From: Kitasatospora humi
GTDB taxonomy: Bacteria > Actinomycetota > Actinomycetes > Streptomycetales > Streptomycetaceae
Length of the DNA stretch: 64,000 nt
Assembly: GCF_020907985.1 (NCBI RefSeq)
Contig: NZ_JAJJPA010000003.1
Coordinates: forward strand, 186,001-250,000
Direction: 5' to 3'
The translations under genes and the position numbers were made by a program. The notes under the pieces are model-generated. The model saw only the letters and a list, made by a program, of their open reading frames with translations. It did not search any database and was not told the origin of the DNA. This document shows, one piece after another, positions 1-7,872 of this stretch (position 1 is its first letter; each line of letters starts with the position of its first letter).

Positions 1-516
1 GTCCTCCATCCAGAACAGGCCTGGCCAGCGACTGAGGTAGGTGTCGAAGACGGCCGCGAAGTCCGCGTCGGAGACCGTGGAGTACTCCTGCTTGACCCGC
101 ATCAGCACGGTCTCACCGGGGTGTTGGGCGAGGAATGCCTGGCAGTCGTTGAGGATGTCGCCGAAGAAGACGTTCTGGAAGAACTGCGAGTGGTGGATCG
201 CGAAGACGCCGTTGATCGCCCGGCAGCGCATGTCCAGGAAGCGGATCCCGGCGCCGAGTTGGTCGGGCACGGACAGGTTCTGGCACTGGACGAGCGGGCC
301 GCCGTAGAGCGCGCAGGTCTCATGGGTGCCGGGCAGGGTCAGCCGGGCCAGTGGTGAGCTGTCGGGCAGCGCGGCCAGCCAGTCGGCACCGCCGGGCAAC
401 GATGCGGCGCGGGCGGTGCTGAGGGCGCCGAGCCCGGCCAGCGCACCCGCTGCGCCGAGCACGACCGCGGAGCGGGTGAAGTCGCGCCGACTCAGTTGAG
501 GTCCGGTCAGGTCCAT
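1..516 (-). CDS. Phosphatidylinositol-specific phospholipase C domain protein, partial (N-terminal part)
   Basis: The reading frame opens with ATG at 516 and is still open at the window edge, giving 172 residues. Residues 1-35 form a twin-arginine signal (SRRDF, then an Ala/Gly/Leu-rich stretch ending ARA), so the product is probably exported by Tat. The mature part has the PI-PLC X-box signatures: LPGTHET carries the first catalytic His, IRFLDMRCR follows, and IHHSQFFQN carries the second His. ETVLMRVKQEYS matches the next conserved strand. Family knowledge: these enzymes cleave phosphatidylinositol or GPI anchors to a cyclic inositol phosphate and diacylglycerol. The Y half lies outside the window. 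The start is followed upstream by aaggagttcc-like sequence on the minus strand, a plausible ribosome site. Confidence 0.85.
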   Translation of the reverse strand, partial: MDLTGPQLSRRDFTRSAVVLGAAGALAGLGALSTARAASLPGGADWLAALPDSSPLARLTLPGTHETCALYGGPLVQCQNLSVPDQLGAGIRFLDMRCRAINGVFAIHHSQFFQNVFFGDILNDCQAFLAQHPGETVLMRVKQEYSTVSDADFAAVFDTYLSRWPGLFWMED

Positions 517-796
517 GAAGGAACTCCCTTGGTAGCCGTGCGGGTTCGCCGATACTGGCATGCACATTATTGGGGGAGTGGGGCCCTGCGCACAGAGGGC
601 GGTACGGGCTGACGGAGAGAGCGTCGGCTGCCGGCTACTGGTGAGCCGCCGCATCACGATCAGCCCCACCCGATCCGCCTGGCTCTACGGCTGCTCGGTC
701 AGGCTGCCACCCAACCGTGCAGCACGGCATCGACACGGTGATGAGTGCCACGCCCTGCCCCGGACCGACCGGGTTCGGGGCGGTTCAGGGACCGGT

Positions 797-1471
797 TCAG
801 GAGCCGGTCGGCGCGGTGCCGGCGTGCTGGACCACCGGCAGGGCTGCCTTCGCGTAGTCGGCCATCCGGTCGAAGACCGAGGTGAGAAGCTGGTCCGTGA
901 GCGGGGTGGTGCTGGAGACGTCCACCTGCACCGTGAGCCACAGGTTGCTCTGCCGCACCACCAGCGTGAGCGTCTCGACGGTCGGCATGGACACCTTGTT
1001 GATGAAGCGGAACGCTTCGGTTCCCACGCCTGGCACCGGGGTTGTGGCGGCGTCCTTCGCGAGCTCGTCCCGGTCCGTGCCCTGCTCGGTCGGGAGCTCC
1101 GTCTTCGAGGTGTCGACGTCGTGCCAGAATGTCAGCTTGGTCTCGACCGTGCCTCCTGGCTTCGAGTAGTCGGGCGTTCCGTTCATCTGGTGGCCGACGT
1201 CCTGTCGGCAGTCGACCGTCTGCTCCGTGTCCGTGGCGGAGGTTGTGTTGCCGATGGTGTTCGTATCGGTCGGCGCTCCCAGGGGGTCGGCGAAGGATGC
1301 ATAGCTCAGGAGTTTGCAGGTTGCGGTGAGCCCTGCGGGGACGCGGAACGCCCCGGGCCCGGAGGAGTCGGCGACGTCCGCCGACCCGGTCGACTTCGCG
1401 CTGTCGCACGCGGTGGCGGTACCGGCGAAGAGCAGTGCCACGGCCAGCGCGGCGAGCTGACGTCTCATCAT
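797..1471 (-). CDS. Putative secreted lipoprotein (possibly DUF3558-like)
   Basis: This 224-residue protein starts with two Met codons (1471 or 1468). It has a short basic N-terminus (MMRRQ), a hydrophobic stretch and the lipobox-like TATAC, which suggests lipid attachment at about Cys23. The mature protein has two further Cys, one in a TCKLL motif early on and one in VDCRQ, and is otherwise hydrophilic. The Cys-Leu start and the two-Cys pattern recall DUF3558 lipoproteins of actinobacteria, but I cannot confirm that family. The frame stays open about 240 bases upstream, but that extension carries remnants of the neighbouring decayed hydrolase, so the signal peptide sets the start. No function can be inferred beyond a cell-surface location. 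Confidence 0.65.
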   Translation of the reverse strand: MMRRQLAALAVALLFAGTATACDSAKSTGSADVADSSGPGAFRVPAGLTATCKLLSYASFADPLGAPTDTNTIGNTTSATDTEQTVDCRQDVGHQMNGTPDYSKPGGTVETKLTFWHDVDTSKTELPTEQGTDRDELAKDAATTPVPGVGTEAFRFINKVSMPTVETLTLVVRQSNLWLTVQVDVSSTTPLTDQLLTSVFDRMADYAKAALPVVQHAGTAPTGS

Positions 1472-1545
1472 GGCGGCAGCGTAACGGCGATCACCGACGG
1501 GCGGCGGGGCGTTTCCGTGACACCGTGACAGGCTGCCCTGCTCCG

Positions 1546-2222
1546 CTACTGCTTGGAGTTCGCTGAGTACGGCTCCCAGGGTCGGCTGCGCCGCGCCACC
1601 GGGGCGGCACCGTTGAAGGCACTGGACCAAACGTGCGCGACAGGGTGCCCCGCCCGGAGGCGTGCCGAACTGCCCGTGCACGCCTCGGCCGAGGAACTCC
1701 TGCGGGTGCAGCACGCACAGCAGTTGGACCGGCAGCTCGACCTGTGCGGTCGGGCCGTCGCCGACCAGGAGACCGGCAGAACGGCGGCTGCCTCGCGGGA
1801 GGGGAACGGGCAGGGCCAGAGGCGAGCCAATCGCTCAGCTCTGACTGGACGTTGGGGCTCGCCGCGGCTGCCCCGGCCTCGATCGGGATGAGCGCGTCGA
1901 CTCGCTCGGGGTGGGTGGCGGCGGTGAGCATGGCGGTGTGGCCACCAAGTGACTGGCCGACCAGTACGGCCTCGCGCAGGTCAAGCGCCTCCAGAACCGT
2001 CGCCGTGTCGGCGACGTACGCGGCGCGCGAGACGTCGCCGGGCCGGCGTTCGTCGATCGCGACCACGCGGTGACGGGGGCACAGCCGTGCCGTGCGGGCG
2101 TCCCACTCGCCGGCGTGCCCGGCCGGACCGGGCAGCAGAACGACGGGCCGGCCCGTGCCGTCCGTGTCGCGACAGGAGAGGCGGACGCTCCCGCGGATCA
2201 CGGTGTGTTCGGCCCGGGTCAT
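1546..2222 (-). pseudogene. Alpha/beta hydrolase, frameshifted remnant
   Basis: From ATG 2222 one frame gives a clean alpha/beta hydrolase N-terminal half: PVVLLPGPAGHAGEWD (oxyanion region), then VLVGQSLGGHTAM with the nucleophile Ser in GxSxG, then HPERVDALIPIEAG. After SELSDWLAS at about 1815 the frame drifts into Arg/Pro-rich sequence. The family-like continuation LWPCPFPSREAAA sits one frame over, and GLLVGDGPTAQ appears in the third frame shortly after. That needs at least two frameshifts, and the C-terminal cap and catalytic His region are not recognisable. I read it as a recently broken hydrolase. A sequencing error could explain one shift but hardly both. Confidence 0.6.
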
Positions 2223-3107
2223 GTGTGCGGCTCCGTACGTACGTGTCGGTGGGTCCCGGACGGTCGATCGGGGGAAGGCTACAGCCGGCCCCTGGTGCGG
2301 GGCCGGTGACTTGCAGGACACCGCAGCCGCGCTGACCACGAGGACCACGAGGACCACGAGGACCACGAGCCGATCCGGCGGGTTCCACCCCGGCTTCGGC
2401 GCGGAGGAAGGCGCAGGCGCGCTGGAAGGCGGCGACACGCGCGAGGCCGCCGATCCTCAGGCGGCCGCCGGTGCCTGGCTGAGTGAGCGGTTTTCGCCCG
2501 CGGCACGCCTTCGGCGGGTTCTGCTGCTGACCGGGATGCCCCTCCCGGGGCAAAGGGGGGAGGCTCCCGCCTCCGGCGCGGTGGGCCCCGGCTCGCAATT
2601 GCCACCCGGCAAAGTGGGCCCGTTCGGCCTTGGTGCGGGGCAGGAGCGCGAGTAACCTGGAAGGTGGCCTGCAGGGCGAGCGAGGGAGTTCGACCGGATG
2701 GGCCCCGGGTGATGGGCGGAGGCTCCGCGCGGGGCTGTTTGTCGGCGGTCGGGCTGAGAGGCTGAAAGGTCTGTGAGACCGGAAGGCGACCTCCAACACC
2801 TGATCCGGACAATGCCGGCGAAGGGAGCCCACCTTGCAGGTTGTGCCGTGCGCAAAGCCCGTCCACGCCGGCACGGGGGTGGCAGGGGCCGCCGGGAGAA
2901 CACGGCGGCGGTAGCCGCTGCGACGGTCACCTTGTGCCTGGGCCGAACGGCCCACCTGATGAGAGCCGGCCGGGCTCAGTGCGGCCGATCCGGGCGCTGC
3001 GCTGGGCGCCGACGACCTGCCCGCGCCGCCCGCGATCGTTCCGGGAGTGGGGCTCGGTGAACCAGGGGGCGGTACGAGCACCGTCAACGGCTGGCTAGGG
3101 TGAGCGC
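2223..3107. other. Long intergenic stretch with no recognisable gene
   Basis: About 885 bases without a convincing coding region. Frames are open on both strands because of the base composition, but their translations are Arg/Pro/Gly-rich, lack any family motif and do not show the third-position bias of the neighbours. The stretch contains a small 9-base tandem repeat (2334-2369). It lies upstream of the broken hydrolase and may be decayed sequence. Confidence 0.4.
2334..2369. repeat. Tandem repeat, 9-base unit x4
   Basis: Four perfect consecutive copies of gaccacgag, within non-coding sequence upstream of the broken hydrolase. Confidence 0.9.
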
Positions 3108-3524
3108 ATGAACGCCGCCGCACTGTCTCCCGAGTTCCTGGCCTTCTGGGTCGAGCGCCACCTCTGCACCCTGACCACCCTGCGGCCCGACGGCACCCCG
3201 CACGTGGTTCCGGTGGGCGCCACCTTCGACCCGCAGACCGGGACCGCCCGGGTGATCACCAGCGCGGGCAGCCGCAAGGCGCGCAATGTGGCGGCGGCCG
3301 GCCCGGAAGGGGCCAGGGTGGCGCTCTGCCAGGTGGACGGCGGGCGGTGGGCCACCCTGGAGGGGCGGGCGTTGCTGCGGACCGAACCGGCCGCGGTGGC
3401 CGACGCGGAGGAGCGTTACACCCGCCGCTACCGCACGCCGAGGCCGAACCCCGAGCGGGTCGTGATCGAGATCCGGGTGACCCGCACCCTCGGGCGCGGT
3501 GTCAGCCCGCGAGCGGGCGACTGA
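3108..3524 (+). CDS. PPOX-class F420/FMN-dependent oxidoreductase
   Basis: 138 residues forming a single split-barrel flavin/F420-binding domain. The N-terminal pattern [18 protein letters not shown] is the hallmark of the PPOX family that includes F420-dependent biliverdin reductases. It is followed by SRKARNV and a strand with [12 protein letters not shown]. Family knowledge: such proteins bind F420 or FMN and reduce small molecules; the substrate here cannot be told. The ATG follows tagggtgagcgc with little Shine-Dalgarno sequence, and the TAGGGT eight bases upstream resembles a -10 element, so translation may be leaderless. Confidence 0.82.
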   Translation: MNAAALSPEFLAFWVERHLCTLTTLRPDGTPHVVPVGATFDPQTGTARVITSAGSRKARNVAAAGPEGARVALCQVDGGRWATLEGRALLRTEPAAVADAEERYTRRYRTPRPNPERVVIEIRVTRTLGRGVSPRAGD

Positions 3525-3531
3525 CCGGCCG

Positions 3532-3855
3532 TCAACAGCCGGTGGTGACCCGGCGCAGCGCCTGCAGTACGGCCGGCTCGATCCCCAGCACCCGGGCGCG
3601 GAGCAGCACAGGGTGCGCTCGCAGCGCGGCGCCGGCCCGTTCGTACTCCGCCCAGCGGCGGTCGAACTCGCGCTGCTCCGCGTCCTCCCAGGTGCAGCGC
3701 TGGACCGCCTGGTGCGGAGCGGGGAACGCGGCCCGGCGGCGGTCCCGCACGGCCAGTGCGTAGTCGCCCACCGCCCGGTCGGCGCACAGCAGTTGCTGCT
3801 GGAGCGCGATGAGGTCGTCGGGCAGGGAGAGCGGCAGGGCGGTCGCGGTGGGCAC
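3532..3855 (-). CDS. Conserved hypothetical protein
   Basis: About 107 residues from GTG 3855; an in-frame TTG at 3885 is the alternative start. It is mostly helical and charged, with LSLPDDLIALQQQLLCADRA near the N-terminus, a WEDAEQREFDRRWAEYERA stretch in the middle and a helix ending VLQALRRVT. It contains no signal peptide or membrane segment. It is convergent with the PPOX gene, only 7 bases stop to stop. Codon use matches its neighbours, so I take it as real. I do not recognise a family and infer no function. Confidence 0.6.
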   Translation of the reverse strand: MPTATALPLSLPDDLIALQQQLLCADRAVGDYALAVRDRRRAAFPAPHQAVQRCTWEDAEQREFDRRWAEYERAGAALRAHPVLLRARVLGIEPAVLQALRRVTTGC

Positions 3856-4162
3856 GGTGGAGACGCTAGACGGCGGGTGTGACAACCGGGAGCTGCGGTG
3901 CTGAGGCCGTGTCGTGGGTCCGCCCGGTCACGGCCCGGGCATCACAGCCCGGCTGGGGAAGGCGCAGCTGCCGGCTGGCATCGCGGCGATCGCACTCCCG
4001 TGCGAGCCGGAGTCTTCTCGCGAGACCACTGCCGCGGCGACGGCGCCGAGCCCGACCAGGGCCCGACCAGAACGCCAGGTCCGAAATCCGCCGGTCCCGG
4101 CCTTCCGGAGGCGGCACAGTGGAGAGGTAGCAGAATCAGCAGGGAAAGAGAGGCAGACCGCT

Positions 4163-4723
4163 GTGGGCAGCACCGTTCAATCGAGCACGATGACGAGCAC
4201 GGGGATGGGCGGCATCGTCCACACCACCGTCGACAGCCCGCTCGGGCCGCTGCTGCTGGTCGGCGAGCGGGACGCCGCCGCCCCGGGTGGTGTCGCGCTG
4301 CGTTCGCTCTCGATGTCCGGGCAGAAGCGCGCCGCCGTCCTCCAGGACGGCTGGGTGGACGAACCGGCGGCCTTCGCCGGGATCGCCGAGCAGCTGCGCG
4401 GCTACTTCGCGGGTGAGCTGACCGACTTCACCATCGAATTGCGGGCCGCGGGCACGGAGTTCCAGCGGCGGGTCTGGCAGGCCCTCGACGCCATTCCGTA
4501 CGGCGCCACCACCACCTATGGACGGCTCGCCGAGCGGATCGGGGCACCGCGCGCGGCGGTGCGGGCGGTCGGTGCCGCGATCGGGGCCAACCCGCTGCTG
4601 CTCGTGCGGCCGTGCCACCGGGTGGTCGGCGCGAACGGCGCCCTCACCGGCTACGCGGGCGGGCTGGAGCGCAAGGAGTTCCTGCTTGCGCGCGAGGGCG
4701 CCGTGCCGCAGCCGCTCGGTTGA
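4163..4723 (+). CDS. ogt: Methylated-DNA--[protein]-cysteine S-methyltransferase
   Basis: 186 residues. It removes alkyl groups from O6-alkylguanine by suicidal transfer to its own Cys. The C-terminal half carries the DNA-binding and active-site module: FQRRVWQALDAIPYG, the helix-turn-helix around TTYGRLAERIG, and the active site RPCHRVVG with acceptor Cys at about residue 151, then the closing GYAGGLERKEFLL. The N-terminal ribonuclease-like domain is ordinary. I chose GTG 4163 because agagagg lies just upstream; ATG 4190 is an alternative. The last three codons (Leu-Gly-stop) lie inside the first unit of a 49-base tandem repeat that continues downstream. Confidence 0.9.
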   Translation: MGSTVQSSTMTSTGMGGIVHTTVDSPLGPLLLVGERDAAAPGGVALRSLSMSGQKRAAVLQDGWVDEPAAFAGIAEQLRGYFAGELTDFTIELRAAGTEFQRRVWQALDAIPYGATTTYGRLAERIGAPRAAVRAVGAAIGANPLLLVRPCHRVVGANGALTGYAGGLERKEFLLAREGAVPQPLG

Positions 4724-4861
4724 TCACGTTGCGCGGGTGGGGAGGGCGATCGGCCCGCACCCGCTCGGCTGGTCACGGTGCGCGGGTGGGGAAGCCGGTC
4801 GCAGCGCACCTGCTCGGCTGATCACGGTGCGCGGCTGGGGAGGGCGATCGCCCCGCACCCG
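4715..4861. repeat. Tandem repeat, 49-base unit x3, overlapping the ogt stop codon
   Basis: Three adjacent units of exactly 49 bases (4715-4763, 4764-4812, 4813-4861), each beginning ctcgg and containing a ggtcac/gatcac core and a gcgcggGtgggg-like block. Unit 1 contains the ogt stop codon, so the array starts within coding sequence and then fills the gap to the convergent oxidoreductase gene. Confidence 0.9.
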
Positions 4862-4883
4862 CGCACCGTGCGCAGTGGTGGCG

Positions 4884-5786
4884 CTACTCCGTCGGCTCGA
4901 CGCCGCGCAGCCGGCTCAGCAGCTCGGCGGCCACCCAGTCCAGGGCGTCGTTCAGCTGCCGTGCGTCCAGCGGCATCCAGAGCGAGACCAGCGACAGGCC
5001 TGCGGTGCCGAGCCGGCCGAGCGCATCGACCAGCTGTGCCGTGCTCGCGCCGGGCCCGCCCAGTGGCTCACCGGGCAGTGGCACCGAAGGCTCGAACCCC
5101 GGCGGCACCAGGAAGCACACCGAGGAGAGCATCAGATCCCCCGGATCCCGGTCGAGCTGCTCGCCGTGGGCAGCCAGCCGCCGCCGCACCTCGTGCACCT
5201 GCTCCGGCGTGCTCACCCCACCGTGCCAGCCGTCACCGAACCGCAGCGCCCGCCGCAGTGCGGCGTCACTGTGCCCGCCGACCCAGATCTCCGGTCCGCC
5301 CTTGGCACGCGGCGCCGTCGCAGGCACCGCCTTGGCCAGCGTGGTGAACCGACCCTCGAAGTCGACCGGCACACCGTTCCAGAGCGCCCGCAGCACGGCC
5401 AGTGCCTCGTCGGTGCGGGCGCCGCGCTGCCGTACGTCGAGCCCGAGAGCGGCGAACTCCGCCGGATCCCAGCCGGTGCCGACACCGAGCGCGAACCGTC
5501 CGCCGGAGAGCACGTCCAGTCCTGCCGCCTGCTGGGCGACCGTGAGCGGGTGCCGGTAGGGCAGCGCCAGGATGCTGGTGGCCAGCCGGATCCGCGAGGT
5601 CGCCCCGGCCACCGCCGAGAGCAGGGTCAGCGGGTCGAGCACGGCGCCGCCCTCGCTGTGCAGCACGTGGTCCGACGCCAGCAGGTAGTCGAGGCCGAGC
5701 CGTTCGGCCAGCAGCGCGGTCTGCAGGACCAGTCCGCCGGCACCCGTCGGCCAGCGCGGCGGTTCCAGGGAAACTCCCAGCCGCAT
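4884..5786 (-). CDS. LLM-class F420-dependent oxidoreductase
   Basis: 300 residues, the usual length for a luciferase-like TIM-barrel enzyme. N-terminal RLGVSLEPPRWPTG leads the first strand; LASDHVLH, IRLATSILALPYRHP and LDVLSGGRFALGVGTGW are the typical family blocks (cofactor pocket and SGGR-G-G loop). Family knowledge: these use reduced F420 or FMN to oxidise or reduce small organic substrates. ATG 5786 follows ggagaggtggc on the minus strand. It is divergent from a MarR regulator 194 bases away, a common pairing in which the regulator controls the enzyme gene; that link is inference. Confidence 0.85.
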   Translation of the reverse strand: MRLGVSLEPPRWPTGAGGLVLQTALLAERLGLDYLLASDHVLHSEGGAVLDPLTLLSAVAGATSRIRLATSILALPYRHPLTVAQQAAGLDVLSGGRFALGVGTGWDPAEFAALGLDVRQRGARTDEALAVLRALWNGVPVDFEGRFTTLAKAVPATAPRAKGGPEIWVGGHSDAALRRALRFGDGWHGGVSTPEQVHEVRRRLAAHGEQLDRDPGDLMLSSVCFLVPPGFEPSVPLPGEPLGGPGASTAQLVDALGRLGTAGLSLVSLWMPLDARQLNDALDWVAAELLSRLRGVEPTE

Positions 5787-5857
5787 GGTGAACTGCCACC
5801 TCTCCCGAGTCGCGGGACCGGCGGGCCGCCCGTCCCAGGCGCCACCCTAGAAAATAC

Positions 5858-5872
5858 CTGACAGCACGTCAG
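5858..5872. promoter_or_regulatory. Candidate MarR operator (inverted repeat)
   Basis: CTGAC-AGCAC-GTCAG, 5-base arms and 5-base spacer, in the divergent promoter region between the oxidoreductase and marR. Placement fits an operator; there is no experimental basis. Confidence 0.35.
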
Positions 5873-5920
5873 CCGTGACAGGGCGGCCAGGTCACCGCGG
5901 GTGGCCACGCCGGCAGTAAT

Positions 5921-5935
5921 GTTGTGCTCTGCAAC
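5921..5935. promoter_or_regulatory. Second candidate MarR operator
   Basis: gttgtgctctgcaac has GTTG/CAAC arms around 7 bases and lies 46 bases before the marR start. It resembles the TTG-n-CAA half-sites common to MarR operators. Weak evidence. Confidence 0.25.
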
Positions 5936-5980
5936 CAGCACCCACTGGTAACCGTAGCCCTTGTCCTGTAGGAGACGTCG

Positions 5981-6403
5981 TTGTCCGGCCGAGACGCCTC
6001 GATCGAGACCATCCAGCGCGAGCTGACCGCCTTCGCCCGGCGGGCCCGGCACAAGGCCTCGCAGCTGCACCCCGAGCTGTCCCTGGTGAGCTACAGCATG
6101 CTCGACCTGATGAACGAGCGCGGCGGCTGCCGGGCAGCCGACCTGGCGGCCCACTTCATGCTCGACAAGTCCACGGTCAGCCGGCAGGTCGGCGCCCTGG
6201 AGAAACTCGGGGTGATCGTCCGGGAGGTGGATCCCGACGACCACCGCGGTCAGATCCTGCGACCCAGCGAGGCGGGTCTGAAGTTGCTCAACGAGGCCTA
6301 CCAGATGCGCCGGCAGTCGTTCCTGGAGCGGTTCACCGACTGGGACGACGAGGACCTGGCCGGCTTCGCGCGCTACCTGGTCCGCTACGGCGAAGCCGAC
6401 TGA
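5981..6403 (+). CDS. MarR-family transcriptional regulator
   Basis: 140 residues starting with TTG (5981) behind aggagac. The core is a winged helix-turn-helix: LVSYSMLDLMNERGG, then AADLAAHFMLDKSTVSRQVGAL as the recognition helix, the wing REVDPDDHRGQILRPSEAG, and a C-terminal dimerisation helix. Family knowledge: MarR dimers usually repress an adjacent divergent gene and release DNA when a phenolic or oxidised ligand binds. The divergent luciferase-like oxidoreductase is the obvious candidate target. A degenerate 21-base tandem array begins 34 bases after the stop. Confidence 0.88.
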   Translation: MSGRDASIETIQRELTAFARRARHKASQLHPELSLVSYSMLDLMNERGGCRAADLAAHFMLDKSTVSRQVGALEKLGVIVREVDPDDHRGQILRPSEAGLKLLNEAYQMRRQSFLERFTDWDDEDLAGFARYLVRYGEAD

Positions 6404-6436
6404 CGTCCGCCCGGGCCCGCTCGGCACGTCCCCGCC

Positions 6437-6604
6437 GAGGTCGTCCCGACGGCGCCCGAGGCCGTCGCGACGAGGCCCGAGGCGGTTCGACGAGCCCCGA
6501 GGCCGTCGCGATGAGCCCTGAGGCCGTCGCGATGCGGCCCGAGGCCGTTCCGCCGCGAGGCCCGAGGCCGTTCATCCGAGGCCCGAGGCTGTCCGATGGA
6601 GCCC
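6437..6604. repeat. Degenerate tandem repeat, 20-23-base unit x8, downstream of marR
   Basis: Eight successive units of the form gaggccgtcgcgatgagccc (starts 6437, 6458, 6479, 6499, 6520, 6541, 6564, 6585) with changes mainly in the middle. Non-coding; it fills the space between marR and the terminator of the convergent LysM gene. Confidence 0.85.
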
Positions 6605-6628
6605 GGGGCCGTCCCGGGAAACGCCGAA

Positions 6629-6663
6629 GCCGGTCGGCCCGACGCGGAGTCGGGCCGACCGGC
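6629..6663. terminator. Hairpin terminator between marR and the LysM muralytic gene
   Basis: Perfect 15-base stem gccggtcggcccgac / gtcgggccgaccggc with loop gcgga, no U-tract. It sits between convergent genes and can serve both. A second, smaller hairpin follows at 6699-6724. Confidence 0.75.
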
Positions 6664-6744
6664 CGAGGGCTGAGAGGGAGTCAGCGGTACAGCGCCACCG
6701 GTCGGTCGGACAGGTCCGACCGGTGAGTCAGGGGCACCAGCCTC

Positions 6745-7539
6745 TTAGTAGGCGTGGTGGACCTGCCAGAACGCCCAGGCGGCGTTCGGGCTGCCGTAGG
6801 TCTGGTTCATGTACTGCAGGGCCCAGCGCAGCTGAGTGGCCGGGTTGGTCTGCCAGTCGGCACCGGCGGACGCCATCTTGTTGCCGGGCAGGGCCTGCGG
6901 CAGGCCGTAGGCGCCGGAGCTCGGGTTGGTGGCGCTCACGTTCCAGCCGCTCTCGTGGCTGATGATCTGGTCGAACGAGGCCAGCTGGTCGGCCGGGACG
7001 ATCGAGGCGGCCAGCGCCTGCAGCGAGCCCGGGGCGGCGGCGACCGGCGCCGGGGCGGCGGCCTTGGTGGCGGTCTGCGCGACGGCGGCGGTGGTGTGGA
7101 CGGCCGGCGCGGACTGGTGCTGGACCGGGGCGCTCTGCTGGGCCGGCGCCGGGGCGGCGGCCTGCTGCTGGGCGCCACCCAGGGTCAGGTGCTGGCCCGG
7201 GTAGATCACGTTCGGGCCCGAGGGGAGGACCGACTTGTTCAGCTCGTACAGCTTCTGCCAGCCACCCTGCACGTTGTGGGCGTTGGCGATCTTGAACAGG
7301 GTGTCGCCGGCGACGACGGTGTAGCTCGCGGGGGCGGCCGGGGTCGCGGCGTGGACCGGGGCGGCCTGGACGGCGTGGTGGCCGTAGGTGGAGCCCTGGT
7401 GCTGCGGGGTGGCCGCGTTGGCGCCACCGGCGGCGATCAGCGGGAGACCCGCACCCACACCGGCCAGGACGGCGACGGAGACGGCGCGCTTGAGGGCGGA
7501 GCGGCTGGGCAGGCTGGGACGACCGTTGGTCGAAAGCAT
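6745..7539 (-). CDS. LysM and transglycosylase-like domain secreted protein
   Basis: 264 residues. Residues 1-41 form a Sec signal peptide ending GGANA. A LysM peptidoglycan-binding domain follows (SYTVVAGDTLFKIANAHNV... VIYPGQHL), then an Ala/Pro/Gln-rich linker. The C-terminal 75-80 residues resemble a lysozyme-like transglycosylase fold, with IISHESGWN holding the likely catalytic Glu, GAYGLPQALPG and WALQYMNQTYG. ATG 7539 is preceded by gagaggaac; the frame extends upstream but that part is the riboswitch leader. Product: a wall-cleaving enzyme of the Rpf/SLT type acting in germination or growth. Expression is probably turned down by c-di-AMP through the leader. Confidence 0.85.
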   Translation of the reverse strand: MLSTNGRPSLPSRSALKRAVSVAVLAGVGAGLPLIAAGGANAATPQHQGSTYGHHAVQAAPVHAATPAAPASYTVVAGDTLFKIANAHNVQGGWQKLYELNKSVLPSGPNVIYPGQHLTLGGAQQQAAAPAPAQQSAPVQHQSAPAVHTTAAVAQTATKAAAPAPVAAAPGSLQALAASIVPADQLASFDQIISHESGWNVSATNPSSGAYGLPQALPGNKMASAGADWQTNPATQLRWALQYMNQTYGSPNAAWAFWQVHHAY

Positions 7540-7557
7540 GAAGTGTTCCTCTCCCAC

Positions 7558-7737
7558 GCCTGCGAGGTGAGCTGTCGGGTTCGGGCTGGAGTTGCCCGGC
7601 CGCGCTAGGCACGGCTTCACCCCAAGCCCCGCCCGGAGAAGTTCCAGGTGGGGCGGTCTTACCTGTGGTTCCCCCGCCCTTGCCGTGGTGCTTGGGTGCA
7701 CGTGCTCGCTCGGTCCGGCGGCAAGGCTCGGCGTTCC
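7558..7737 (-). promoter_or_regulatory. c-di-AMP riboswitch (ydaO-yuaA type)
   Basis: Read on the minus strand, the leader of the LysM gene contains the conserved blocks in order: a gccgagcc start, gggcgggggaaccacagg, ggcttggggtgaagccg, then ccgaacccgacagctcacc and tcgcaggc, ending 18 bases before the start codon. These are the hallmark segments of the ydaO-type c-di-AMP riboswitch, which actinobacteria place before muralytic genes. In this class ligand binding normally turns expression off. Limits are approximate because I judged them from motifs, not a covariance model. Confidence 0.88.
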
Positions 7738-7872
7738 GGAGAGCGAGGTTCGTGTGAGGACGAACGAGAAGAACCGTAAACAAACCAATGGCCGTATCAC
7801 AAGCTGATGTGAGCTGTCTCATGTTTCGGCCGCAGCAGCCACGGGGGTGGACAGGGGCCTGCTGACAGCAGG

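Noticed and set aside
560..1528. Long plus-strand frame over the lipoprotein gene
   Set aside because: Antisense to a protein with signal peptide and lipobox; Gly/Arg/Val-rich with no motif.
2457..2930. Open frames in the 2.2-3.1 kb gap
   Set aside because: Arg/Pro-rich, no start signal, no family resemblance.
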